A stretch of 64,000 nt of DNA from Halicephalobus mephisto (lineage: Eukaryota; Nematoda; Chromadorea; Rhabditida; Panagrolaimidae): contig SWDT01000009.1 in assembly GCA_009193035.1 (NCBI GenBank), positions 248,001-312,000 of the forward strand, read 5' to 3'. Every line of letters begins with the position of its first letter. Position 1 is the first letter of the stretch. The notes below the pieces were generated by a model. It ran no database searches, was not told where the DNA came from, and saw only the letters and a program-made list of their open reading frames with translations. The position numbers and the translations under genes were made by a program. Below, piece after piece: positions 24,801 through 36,036 of the stretch.

Positions 24801-25630
24801 CGTTTTTTAACAAAGTTATTCTAGCTGAAACTCATCATTCAGAACCGTTTTAGAATGAATGACGGATTATTTCGATTTTTCACATTGAAAATTAAATTAT
24901 TGAGAAATTTTTTAAATTTATCATTTTAAAAAATTCAAAAAAATTTTAAATTCAAAAAAAAATTCGAAAAATAATTTTAAATTTTAAAAAAATTTTAAAA
25001 AATTCGAAAAATAATTTTAAATTTTAAAAAAATTTTTAAAAAATTCGAAAAATAATTTTAAATTTTAAAAAAATTCAAAAAAAATTTTTAAAAAATCTAA
25101 AAATTATTTTTGAATTTAAAAAAATCCAAAGAAAAAATTTTTTTTAATTCAAAAAATAATTTTCTTAATTCAAAAATTTTAAAAAATTTTTAAATTTTAA
25201 GAAATTTATAATTAAAATATTTTTAAAAATAAAAATTTTAGAAAACTGAAAATTTTTGAATTTTCTACAAATTTCCAAAAACTGCCGTGAAATCCTCGAA
25301 GGTTTCAGAATCCTGAATTCTGGAAGAATTTTGGAATTTTTATAAAATTTCCGAAAATTTGCATAAATTTGAAAAAAATTTGCATAAATTCGAAAAAAAA
25401 TTTAAATAAATTTATCGAATTTTCGAAAGTTTCGAAATTGTTTATAAATTTTTAAAGCCTCCAGAAGCTCTTATTAAATTCTTGAGAAGCTTAAAAACTT
25501 CCGTAATTTTCTAAAAAACTCCAGAAACCCGTTAAATCCGCCATCGTCCCAAACCGTTTCATCGGATTTCTGGGGATTATGGAAGTTTCCACTGAATCAC
25601 GATCTTCTTCTTTTTTATCTTAGTGTTTTT
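21871..25630. repeat. A/T-rich desert with inverted copies of the 130-bp family
   Basis: Mostly poly-A/poly-T alternation. About 23000-23390 holds three ~110-bp units reading GGATTTTCCAGTTGAGACCG, the reverse complement of the GGTCTCAACTGGAAAATCC word of the arrays at 7.8 and 18-20 kb. 24180-24420 is a regular ~32-41 bp array of TTATTTTATTTAAAAAAATT type, and 24940-25100 is a similar short array. 23430-23600 and 25480-25630 are islands of normal complexity without an assignable gene. Confidence 0.6.
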
Positions 25631-25711
25631 CCGGCAGTGTACAAGGTCTGCTTTTTAGTGCAATGTCATACGATACGCACAAAAAATAAGTACATGATAT
25701 ATAATGTATGC

Positions 25712-25887
25712 ACACAAAAAAGCGTAACTTTTGGCACAGTAACAAATGCAAATCGTCACTATTATGTTTTGTTTTCCGTCACTATTATGTTTTATTTTCT
25801 GTCACAAATGCGAAATATTTATAAAAATGTGACAATTGTGTCACTTTTCGCTATTGTTACAGGACCAAAAGTTATGCTTTTTTGTGT
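25712..25887. mobile_element. 176-bp MITE
   Basis: The ends are inverted repeats of about 20 bp: ACACAAAAAAGCGTAACTTT on the left and the complement of ACACAAAAAAGCATAACTTT on the right, extending imperfectly through GGCACAGTAACA / GGTCCTGTAACA. The inside has a direct repeat of GTCACTATTATGTTTT. No open frame of interest. The target-site duplication is not clear. Confidence 0.75.
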
Positions 25888-25904
25888 AAGTACATCAAAA
25901 CGGT

Positions 25905-26715
25905 TCTGATTTATGAGATACATTATATTCAACCTATAACTCCATCAAGTAGATATCAGTGCATTGAATATAATGTATCTGATAAATCAGAATTGCTTTA
26001 ATGTACTAATGCATCAAGTTAACATCGATACATTGAATATAATGCATGGATACATTAAAGCAACTTTGGTTTATCAAATATATCATATTCAATGCGTAGG
26101 TACATTAAATAGGATATCAATGAATTAAATATACTTTATGGATACATTAAAGCAACTTTGATGTATCAAATATATCATATTCAGTGCGTGGGTACATTAA
26201 GTAGGATATCGGTCCATTGAATACACTTTATGAATATATTAAAGCAACTTTGATGTATCAGATACATTATATTCAATATATATACATTAAGTAGGATATC
26301 GGTCTATTGTATATAATGTACTGATTCATTAAAATGACTGATGTATTAGATACATTATATTCAATGCACTGATATTTATTTGATGTACTTATACATTGAA
26401 TATAATATATCTCATAAATGAGGGTCATTTTAATGTATTCATCGAGTGTATTCAATGGACCGATATCTTACTTAATGTACCCACGCACTGAATATGATAT
26501 ATCTGATACATCAAAGTTGCTTTAATGTATCCACAAAGTATATTTAATTCATTGATATCTTACTTAATGTACCTACGCACTGAATATGATATATTTGATA
26601 CATCAAAATTGTTTTAACGTATCCATAAAGTATATTTAATTCATTGATATCCTACTTATTGTACCTACGCATTGAATATAATGTATCTAATACATCATAG
26701 TCGTTTTAATATTTT
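25905..26715. repeat. Large palindrome built of ~91-bp units (three forward, three inverted)
   Basis: The left arm has AGGATATC at about 26111, 26203 and 26293 (spacing 92 and 90 bp) within units reading ATTAAGTAGGATATCGGTCC, GAATACACTTTATG and AAAGCAACTTTGATGTATCA. The right arm carries the reverse complement with GATATC at about 26462, 26554 and 26646 (spacing 92 bp). The centre is near 26340-26410. A smaller palindrome (TGATTTAT.GATACATTATATTCAA) sits at 25910-25990. Confidence 0.85.
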
Positions 26716-29700
26716 TTTGTATGTACAAAGACATTTGAGCAAATCGTTTATCGAGCAGTAATTCAAAGAATAGGTTCAGACAAACTAAGCGCTTAAATTT
26801 GCAGTTCTGACCGCAGATATGTTTCGATACGACTTCCCTTCTGGTGATCGGCTTGTTTTCTACTGAATTACGGTAGTGTTCGAAATTGAAGTAAACATTC
26901 TAAGAGTATTTTAAAAAACAAATTTCCGACGAATTAAGGACCAATTTGGTTAATCCCGAAAATCCAGACTTCAAAGCGGTTCGGGATCTGTCGTCAAGTC
27001 CGAAAATAAACCTTCTTAGTGATACAGTATCCAAAAATGGGGGTTGCAAAAGTTTAAAAAAACGACGCAAATCAGTAATCCCTAGTCATACGTCTCAAAA
27101 AAAATTATTTGGTTATAAAAGGTTAAAATAAAAAATAATCCAACTCTGCAAGACTGAAGGTCACAGCAGTTTCGAATTACGTAAAAAATAAAAAACAGTA
27201 ACCCCCTCAAAGTCAACCCGATTCCAAACTGAAAACTGAACCGATAATTTAAAAAATAATTTTTTCAATTTTAAGTGGGCGTTTTTATACATTTTTTGAC
27301 AAATTTTAACAATTTAAAAAAATTTTTTTATAAATTTTGACAATTTAAAAAAATTATTTTTTTACAAATTTCGACAATTTTCAATTTTTTTTATAAATTT
27401 TTACAATTTTAAAAATTTTTTTATAAATTTTTACAATTTAAAAAAAAATTTTTTCTTATTGATTTTAACAATTTAAAAAAATTATTTTTTTACAAATTTC
27501 GGTAATTTTCAATTTTTTTATTAATTTTTCTTTTTTTTATTAATTTCGGCAATTTAAAAAAATATTTTTTTATTAATTTTAACAATTTTAAAAAAAAATT
27601 ATTTTTTTTTTACAAATTTCGACAATTTTCAATTTTTTTTTATAAATTTTAACAATTTAAAAAAATTATTTTTAAATTCTTTTTTTTTGAAAATTTTATT
27701 TCAAAAATTAATTTTTTCTGAAATTGAAAATTTTCTATTTTTAAAATTTACTTTGAAAAATTAATTTTATTTTTACTTTGAAAACGAAATTTGATAATTT
27801 AGAAAATTATTGTTTTATTTTTGTATAAATTCGAAAATTAAATTATTTCAAAAATTAAATATAAATTTTCTCGTGACGTTGTTCAAAAACGAATTTTTAC
27901 GAGTTTTTAGAAAAAGCAAAAAATTCAATTTTTTGTTAATTTTAAGAATTACATTATTTATAAAAATTAAAAATCAATTTTATTATGAAATCACTGAAAA
28001 AATTTTTCGAATTTTTCAAAAACTTTAAAAATACGAAGGATCAAATATCAAATCTAAAAAAAAATAAAAATTTTAAAAAATAAAAATTTTAAAAAAAATA
28101 AAAAATTTAAAAAAATAAAAAAAAATAAAAAATTTTTTTTAATTTAAAAAATTTTTAAAAATATTTAAAAATTCAAAAAATTTAAATTTCGAAATTATTT
28201 TAAAAATTAAAAAAAAATTTCTAAAATCTTTAAAAATTTAAATTTCGGAATTATTTTAAAAATTAAAAAAAATTTTTAATTTTAATTTTTAAAGATTGTA
28301 AAATTTCTGATTTTTAATGTTTATTCAACTTTTGCTAGATTTTGCAAAAATTTATTTTTTTTTAAATGAAAGAAAAATAAAAATTTAACAGAAAATCCTG
28401 AGGCTAATCTGAGCTCGACTCGTTTTTAAAAAAACTGAAAAACAAAAAAATCCAGATTTTACTTATTTATCACAATAAAAAATAAAAAAATTGTTTTTCT
28501 TTATTTTTATATTTAAAATTTAAAAATTTAAAATTATTAAAAAAATAAAATTTAAATTTTTTAAAATTTCTGAAATTAAAATTTCTTTTATTTTTAAATT
28601 CGAAAATTTCTTAAATTTAAAATTATCAAAAAAAATAAATAATAAAATTTAATTTTTTTTAAATTCGAAAATTTAAAATTATTAAAAAAAATAAATAATA
28701 AAATTCAAATTTTTTTTATTTTTAAATTCGAAAATTTATTAAATTTAAAATTATTTAAAAATTAAAAATAAAATTCAAATTTTTTTTATTTTTAAATTCG
28801 AAAATTTATTAAATTTAAATTTTTCAATTTTATTTAAATAAAAAATTTAAAAACGATAATTGAGGATTGGTTTGTAATTATAAAAGAGGAAATGGAGTAT
28901 ATTTAAATAGAATTATAGTATTTCAGATTGAACTTTAGGACGGTAGTCGAAAAAAGTTGGAACCGGATTTGGCCAGAGGGGATTATAGTTTTCTTCGCCA
29001 CCGCAGGTCAAAGATGGTACTTAATTAATCCCTTAAAATTTGAGACAGATTTATCTTCAGTAATTGGCACTTCCGAAATGGCATTTAAAGTTCAAATTTT
29101 TTTTTATTTTAAATTTAAAAAAATTTTTAAACTTTTAAAATTTAAAATTTTTTAAAAAACTTCTAAAATTAAAAAATTAAAATATTTAAGTTTTAAAATT
29201 TTTAAAATTTAAAATTTTTTACATTTTAAATTTTAAAATTTTTTAGAATTTTAATTTTTTTTAAATTTTTTTAAATTTTTAAATTTTTTTTAAATTTTTA
29301 AGATTTTTTTAAAATTTTTTTTAATTTTTTTTTAATTTTTAAAGATCACTGAAATATTGGGGTACTGTAGATTTCATTATGGAAAAAATTGTTTTGACGT
29401 GAAATTAGGTCCTTCTGAAGTGAGTCACAGATGGGACTGGGAATATTAAAAAGTACATTTAGAATTAAATTTTGTTGGATGTTTTGATTAAGTCAGACAA
29501 TCTCGAAAATTCGTATTTTTTCTCGCTCTACATATTTCTCATGATTTTTTAAATAAACAAATTAAATGACCGTAATCAGCGGAAAAAATATGTTTATAAA
29601 GAAAAATTATTAAAATTGATAAAATTAAAATAAAAAGAAATCCTAAAAGTGAAATCAGAAATTTCCTTGGATTTTTCGTATTTTTCGAATAACATCTCCA

Positions 29701-31351
29701 AAAAAAATCAAATAACCGTAATCAGCACGAAAATTAAGTCTAGTTACGAAAAAGAATAATTAAAATTAATAAAATTAAAGTAAGAAAAAAGATCCTAAAA
29801 ATGAACATCGAAAAGTCGCTCAAAAAACGAATTTAGTTAGATTTTTCGTATTAATTTTAATAACATCTCCAAAAAAAATCAGATAACCGTAATCAGCACG
29901 AAAATTAAGTCTAGTTACGAAAAAGAATAATTAAAATTAACAAAATTAAAGTAAGAAAAAAGATCTTAAAATAGGATAATCGGAATCTCAACAAATAAAC
30001 AAACTTCTATTTTAACATTTGATATATGAAATTTTTCATTTTTAATTACTTCTGACACTCCAGAACAAGATAAGTACTTATATTTGTGAAAACTATTAAA
30101 ATTAATATAGAAAATAAGTGATCATAAAATGAATAATCGAACTCTCGATAATAGAATAACTTTCTATTTTCTATTTCCTCATATATGAAATTTCTCATTT
30201 TTAACGAATTCTGACACTCCAGAACAAGATAAATACATACATTTATAAAAACTATTAAAATTAATACAGAAAATAAGTGATCCTAAAATGAATTTTCGAA
30301 ATTCTCGATAATGGAATAACTTTCTATTTTCTATTTCCTCATATATGAAATTTCTCATTTTTAACGAATTCTGACACTCCGGAACAACATTCACCAAAAA
30401 TAGATACTGAATTTTGAATAAATATCTGATGAGCTAATTTCAAAGTTCACTTCGGTTAAGTTTTAACGACCGATATATGAAATTTTAAATTTTTTATTTA
30501 ACTACTCCAAAAATAAATTTTAAATATTGAATAAACTACAAAACAAATTATAATTTACTTGGAAAGAATCGTTTTAATTAATATTTTCTTTCTTTTATGA
30601 AATCAAAATTAAATAGAGTTTCGAAATTATAATCTGCAAAATTGCAAATTTTTATCCGATTTTAATTACATAATTCAAAAACCCCCAATAGCAACTTCTG
30701 GAGGAAGGTAGAGACTACAGTATGAACTAAGATTCAATAATCAATTTTTCAAAATTAAAAAAATCAAAAAAAATAAAACTTTTTTTAAATAAATAAAATC
30801 AAAAAAAATAATAATTTTTTTAAATCAAAAAAATTTAGAAAATTAAAGAAATTTTTTAAATATTTAATAAATTTTTTATAAATTAAAGTTTAAATTTTAA
30901 TTTTTTTTAATTTTTAATTTTTATAATTTTAATTTTTTTTAATTTTAATTTTCTTTAATTTTTAATTTTTTTTAAATTTAATTTTTTTAGTTTTTATTTT
31001 TTTTTAATTTTTAATTTTTTTAATCTTTATTTTTTTTAATTTTTATTTTTTCAATGACGTCGAAGACCGATCAGCTGAATGGTCTTCTTTAAAGCGGAAT
31101 AATTGGCTTTTGAAACCATAAACAGAACCAATTGTATTCACAAATTAGGAAACTAATTGTATTTTTTGCATTAACAAAGTACAATTTTTAATTTATTAAA
31201 ATACTTTTCCGGTATTCGTCACGAAAGGGGTAACGAAGTAGAATAAAAATTTCGCAATTTCAAATGTCCCGACGCGAAAATCGGACGTCGAGTTTCATTC
31301 ATTTTTGAGGAAGTCCTGCACATGTTTTTAGAGCCTTTTTAGTTCCTAAAG
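26716..31351. repeat. Gene-free A/T-rich region with short arrays
   Basis: 26730-27190 has ordinary complexity without a convincing gene. 27200-28870 and 29090-29350 are poly-A/poly-T alternation. 29700-29985 is a ~170-bp unit in two copies (ATAACCGTAATCAGCACGAA). 30045-30390 is a ~160-bp unit in about three copies (GAATTCTGACACTCCAGAAC). 30730-31050 is A/T. 31050-31350 is a likely promoter for the MED18 gene and includes GAAGACC and GGTCTTC as a 7-bp stem. Confidence 0.55.
31341..31342 (+). promoter_or_regulatory. Probable spliced-leader acceptor of MED18
   Basis: CCTTTTTAG ends nine bases before the ATG at 31352 with no upstream coding exon. Interpreted as a trans-splice acceptor by analogy with nematodes; not proven by DNA alone. 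Confidence 0.5.
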
Positions 31352-32058
31352 ATGGAAAATTTCCCCGTTGATGTGAATCCGTCAGACGCCCCTGTCACCA
31401 GAAACATCCCCAGTGGCAATTTCCAAACACAAGAAGCTTTGTTGTTTGCTTCTGTTCTGGATGAACACAGAGATGTGCTCCTGGACCGACTCCGCGGGAT
31501 TTGCGATCCTGTCTGTACTGCTTTCGACGAACATGAGATGGTTTTTGCTCTTAGTGAGTTTCCGAACCAAATTTGATATATGAACCTTTTTCAGAAATGG
31601 CCGACAGTCCCCGTGTCGCGCTCCACATAAGACGGAAATTCAACAACGAGATGTCCTCTGTCTGGCATTGCAGATACATCGGAGTCCCGGTCCCGGATAA
31701 AGTCCCAGCAGTTTGCCGAACTTCCATCGATTCGATCGTTCACTGCGTCGACATGATGGAATTTTCAAAAAGCATGGGTCTTAGGATGGAGTACGAATAC
31801 GTGGCCAAGGGATTCCTTTTCACGAAAGGTCCGATCAAGGTTCTGGTGTACAAAGTCTACTCCACGGAGAAGCCGGGGGTCTACAGTAAGGACCTTTTAA
31901 AACCGCAACTAGACTCCCACGTGATCGAAGCCATGATCCCGGTCGAAAACGAAGACACATTGAAGTACTCTAAAATTCTGAAGGATTTCTGTGATCAACT
32001 AGCTCCTCTGGTTGAATTCAAAAAAGTCGAATATTTCAAACCTAAACTCAGCGGGTAA
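31352..32058 (+). CDS. MED18: Mediator complex subunit 18 (MDT-18)
   Basis: Head-module subunit of the Mediator coactivator; nuclear, contacts MED20 and RNA polymerase II. Exons 31352-31553 and 31595-32058 join in phase 1 to 221 residues, close to animal MED18 (about 208). Family features in order: a helix with SVLDEHRDVLLDRLRGICD, the DHEM-like FDEHEMVFAL, a central WHCRYIGVP strand, MEFSKSMGLRMEYEYVAKGF, KVLVYKVY and the closing DFCDQLAPLVEFKKVE. These match the conserved beta-barrel blocks of MED18. The intron is only 41 bp. A polyadenylation signal AATAAA lies at 32074-32079. Confidence 0.93.
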
Positions 32059-33250
32059 CTTCCGTATCACAGTAATAAATATATCGATCTCTGAAATTTT
32101 ATTTTTACATGGTTATCGACCATTGAATATTTCCGTTTTTACCGTAATTTCCCGTACATTTTGCAGTTTTAGAAAAATGCATATTTTTTAGGATTTTTGA
32201 GTTCCTACGTAGGACGAATGGAAACGGGAAAGTGATACATCTGGCGACTATGGTAGTTGGTCCCCTGCGGCATTTCCTCCCGTTATTCCGTAGGCTTTTC
32301 TGCGCTGTTAATCCTTTGTTTTCGGTAGCTGGATCAACTTAACACGGCAATCGATAAAACTTCAAAGTCAGTAAAAATCAAAAAACAAAGTATCCTAAGG
32401 AAGCAATTTTGTAAAAACAACTTTTACTTTTTTATATTAGTCTATTTAACATCTGAATTTCTTTAATATGCCAGTCAAAAAAAGTGATTTGAAAAAGTTT
32501 CAAAACCAATGGCAGTTGCAAGGGGGAAATGCCGCAAGGAAGCAACTGCGGCTATGTGAAATCCCTTTTCCAGACGTTTCTGTTCCAATTTTAGAGTTAA
32601 AACTACAAAAAACACATAATGATCTAATAAAGCCTACAGATTCCGAATCTAAAATCAGAATCCAGTACTTTAAGGATATAAAATTTTATAAAAAAATTAT
32701 TTAAAAAATAAAAAATTACCTAAAATGGCTTTCAAAGTACTGTATAGCAGATGTAAAGTTATTTAGTTTTTAATTTTTAAATTAAAATTATAAAAATTGG
32801 AACAAATATTCGGAACAGAAACATTTACCACGGCAACTGTTGTACAGCCCATCTGGCAATTGGTTGCGAAATCGACTCTTTTGTGTTTTAGGATAGTTTT
32901 GTTTTTAGAATCATTGCGAAATTTTTTTGAAAAAACTTAGAAATTTCATTTTTTTGCTGTTTTCAAAATCCCGCGCAAAATTGAAAATGGCAAATCTGGC
33001 AATTCTCTATTGCAATCGACTCGCTCTTTTCTGTTTTAAAATAGTTTTAAATTTTTAGGATTACTTTGAAACGATAATTTTATTTCTAATTTTTATAATA
33101 AAATTTTCAGGATTTTTTGAATTTTTGCGCAAAATGAGAGATCTTTGTGAAAATGGCAAATTTGGGAATTAATTTTTCTTTTTTATTTAATTTGTAGAAA
33201 TTCGTGTCGAGAAAATTTGTAAGTTTTGGTTTTTGTAGTAATATGATTGA
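32059..33250. other. Intergenic region with a ~145-bp partial duplication
   Basis: A block around 32850-32960 (CATCTGGCAATTGGTTGCGAAATCGACTC) recurs in altered form at about 32993-33100. Its AAATCTGGCAATT word also appears in the KLHL20 intron at 38.6-39.1 kb. A doubtful small ORF is listed separately. Confidence 0.5.
32468..32704 (+). CDS. Small ORF, doubtful, not recognised
   Basis: A 78-codon open frame starting with ATG, 31 bp after a TTTTATATTAG acceptor-like site. The first 55 codons have a lysine/glutamine-rich, protein-like composition (KKFQNQWQLQGGNAARKQLR, then CEIPFPDVSV). The end is AT-rich and looks non-coding. It could be an exon of an unrecognised gene or chance. No family is recognised. 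Confidence 0.3.
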   Translation: MPVKKSDLKKFQNQWQLQGGNAARKQLRLCEIPFPDVSVPILELKLQKTHNDLIKPTDSESKIRIQYFKDIKFYKKII

Positions 33251-33256
33251 TTTCAG
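33251..33256 (+). promoter_or_regulatory. Acceptor directly abutting the TBCA start codon
   Basis: TTGATTTCAG is followed immediately by ATG at 33257. No coding exon upstream splices to it, so it probably receives a spliced leader and gives a message with essentially no 5' UTR of its own. Confidence 0.6.
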
Positions 33257-33601
33257 ATGTCGGACCCGAAACTTTTGAAGGAACTCGCTATCAAAACAGG
33301 CGTCGTCAAGCGACTTGTCAAGGAACATGCCACTTACGTCAAAGAAGCCGAAAAAGAAACGGAAAAATTAAACAAGATGAAAGAAGATCCTTCGGTTGAT
33401 GAATATACTGTTAAAAAATTTAGTGAAGTTGTTCAAGAAACTCGTGGAATGATTCCGGTTGTCGCTGGAAAGGCTCACAAAGCTGCTAAGGAACTTCAAG
33501 CTTTCCTGACGGCGAATCAAAGTTCTCTCGAAGGAAGTGACGAGTATAACAATGCCACTGCCGAAGTTCAATCAGCAAATGAACTACCTTTGTTTTACTG
33601 A
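33257..33601 (+). CDS. TBCA: Tubulin-binding cofactor A
   Basis: Cytosolic chaperone that holds beta-tubulin released from CCT on the way to the alpha/beta heterodimer. Single exon, 114 residues, the usual TBCA length (about 108). The protein is a three-helix bundle: helix 1 with KELAIKTGVVKRLVKEHATY and EAEKETEKLNKM; helix 2 with DEYTVKKFSEVVQETRGMIP; helix 3 with KAAKELQAFL. The motif KIKTGVVKRL-type helix 1 and the MIP loop are the family signatures. It converges with the BED-like gene, whose stop lies 107 bp away. Confidence 0.94.
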   Translation: MSDPKLLKELAIKTGVVKRLVKEHATYVKEAEKETEKLNKMKEDPSVDEYTVKKFSEVVQETRGMIPVVAGKAHKAAKELQAFLTANQSSLEGSDEYNNATAEVQSANELPLFY

Positions 33602-33707
33602 TCTCTGATGAGTACTGAAAAGCTTACGGTTTGGCTTATGTTCGTGAATGGGTTATGGTATTGTATTATTGATGGAATGTAAAATATTGCACAAAAAATG
33701 ATATAAT

Positions 33708-34662
33708 TTAAGGTTCTCTGGCGGCTGAAAGTAGTATTTGTTTGATTTCGGTTTTTGCGGATTTTGGAATGGTTTCGGATGTGGCGATTTTGGCCCAGAT
33801 GTCCATTGCGAAATCTTGTTTTTCGATTCTTGATTGATTTTGATTTTGTTTAGAAGTTATTTCAGCAATTTTTTTTTCAATAATTTCAACTCTTTTTTCT
33901 AAAGAAGAAGATCGAACATGAATAATTGAACTTCCTATGGATGAATTAGAAGGATTTCTGATTGCAGGAATTGGTTTTTGAACAACTTCTAAATCATAAT
34001 TTTCATTAAATTCTTCTTTTTTATTTTCAATTATATTTTCTTGTAATTTTTCGATTGTATTTGGTGGAAAATCATAAGTGATTAATTCTGGAGATTTTTT
34101 TTCATCAAGCATGAAAGGCAATTTGATACCTCCCATTTTTTCTATTTTTTCTTTCATGTCAACTGGAGGTCTTGATTGAGATTCATTGGCTTCAGAAGAC
34201 ACAGGAGATGAACTATTAGTTCTAGAATTATATATTTTTAATTTTTTTTTTAAATTTAAAATTTTTTTGAAATTTAAAAAATTTTTTTTTCTAAAGTTTT
34301 TTGATTTTTTAAAAGATTTTTTTTTGTTTTTTAGTTTTTTAAAAAGGAACTCGGTGGTCAACTTACGGATTTTGATCCTGGATTTCGCCTGATTGATAGC
34401 ATAATCCATATTTGGCGAAAAAAACATCTATGTCGTTTTTAGGGACAATTTCTACTTTGATGAGTTTGTTACGGTGGAGTGAATTCCGAGGTTTCTTGAC
34501 TGGAGTATCTTCTTCCGAAGGTCTGTCGATGCAGGACCTGATGTGTCTGATTCTGGAACTTGTGCTGCTGTCCTTCTGGAGTTTGAGAATCTTACCGCAT
34601 TTGATGCATTGATATCCTTCGGCAGTTTGGATAAAGTAATCCTTGACGACTGATGGAGGCAT
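33708..34662 (-). CDS. BED-like zinc-finger protein with C-terminal coiled coil
   Basis: Exons 34662-34367 and 34221-33708 join in phase (CC|A) to 269 residues. Residues 1-45 resemble a BED finger: VVKDYF, then CIKCGK, and HIRSC, giving C-x2-C and a distal His/Cys pair; BED fingers bind DNA in chromatin proteins and transposases. A Lys/Arg-rich stretch follows, then a Ser-rich middle. The C-terminal 80 residues contain a predicted coiled coil (LEKRVEIIEKKIAEITSKQN) and a short helix ending AAREP. No transposase catalytic segment is present, so it looks domesticated or unrelated to transposons. The ATG at 34662 gives the complete finger. Intron 34222-34366 is extremely A/T-rich. Confidence 0.72.
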
Positions 34663-35096
34663 TGTGGAATTTGAATTCCGGAAAAACCGAAATCGATGGT
34701 ACATCCGACCAGAGCGAGTTCCTTTTTCGACAAACCAGTCCGTTTTTGGTTCCGGTCCGTCCAAACGATTAATGAACAAAGTTGTCAGTTTTCGATTTCA
34801 AATAAGTTCAATTTTCAAATTTAAATTAAGTTTCTGATTTTAAAAAAGTTCAATTTTTAAATTTAAATTAAATTTCTGATTTTAAAAAAGTTCAATTTTC
34901 AAATTTAAATTAAATTTGTGATTTTAAATAAGTTCAATTTTCAAATTTAAATTAAATTTCTGATTTTAAAAAAAGTTCAATTTTTAAATTTTTCGATTTT
35001 CGAAGAAATTTAATTTTCGATTTTCGAAGAAATTTAATTTTTAATTTTCGATTTTTGGAATCAATTTGAAATTTATAATTTTGTTAATGAATAAAC

Positions 35097-36036
35097 TTAC
35101 TCTTTTTTCTTGAGACGATGTTTTCTGAGTTCGAAAACTGTCCCGACTCCGTTGATGCCGACGGCAAATGTGGCTCCGGGTTTTTTTCCGAGAAAATTTT
35201 TTAGAAATGGATCTTGGAGGACATCTGAAGTCAATCGAAGTTGGTTTTTCCCATTTTCGGAATTTTCATTTCTGGATTTAAATTCGTTATTAGAAAATTC
35301 AAAAGTTAATTTTCGATAAAGAATTCTGTAATTTTCGAAAGCTTGTTCTCCTTCGCCTTCTGAAAAAACCAATGGATCGACGACTTGTTTGGCAGAATAA
35401 ATCGCCATCAATTTAGCAGAAATTTCCCAATATCCAATAAAACTGCAAAAAATAGATCCATTAACGAATATAACGATGGAATTTTCCAAAGTTTTCATGA
35501 CAGAAGAAGAAATAGAAACAGAAGCAATTTCATTCCCGTCAGCGCTGTTGATGAAAATCAAGGTTTCTCCGTTGACGACAGATATGGAAGCATTTTGGGA
35601 TCCGAGTTTTGTGAAGTCGATCGGAAAACTGTTCCCTAAGGTGACGACGACTGGCCCGGACGAAGTTGCAGATTTTTGAATTTGACTTCGATTCTGATGT
35701 CCATCTTGGTTTCGATTCTGATGTCCATCTTGGTTTCGATTCTGATATTGACCTCCTGGTCGTCGAGGTTGAGGTCTTGGGATTGGTTTTTCTGAAATAA
35801 AAAACAAAAAATATATATTCATATATAAAAAACCGAACCATTTGATGGATTGTATTTGAAATCTACAATTTCTTGCGTTCCGGGGTTTTCATGGAATAAT
35901 TGATCTAATTTTGTGTTAACTGGTCTGAAATTACGTAAAATTGATATATGAAAATTTAAAAATAAAAAACTTACTCTATTTCGTCAGAGCTCGGCGGATA
36001 TTCATAGCCGGCGGACAATGGCGAGGAAGTCGTCAT
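35097..36036 (-). CDS. Unrecognised protein with Arg/Gln-rich repeats
   Basis: Exons 36036-35975, 35924-35839 and 35791-35097 join in phase to 280 residues. The N-terminus is acidic and Ser/Pro-rich. A basic low-complexity stretch of about 40 residues follows, with two to three copies of QNRNQDGH, and then a folded-looking domain of about 190 residues rich in beta-strand and Ser/Val, ending in a basic tail (RKHRLKKKE). The repeat is also an 18-24 bp DNA repeat (CCATCTTGGTTTCGATTCTG). No family is recognised; an RNA-binding or scaffold role would be a guess. A TTTTTCCAG acceptor lies 15 bp before the ATG. Its ATG is 717 bp from that of the divergent KLHL20 gene, so the two may share a promoter region; the BED-like gene follows 434 bp downstream. 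Confidence 0.75.

Noticed and set aside
24547..24813. 88-codon minus-strand frame
   Set aside because: Phe/Lys/Ile-rich translation of A/T tracts with no supporting signals.
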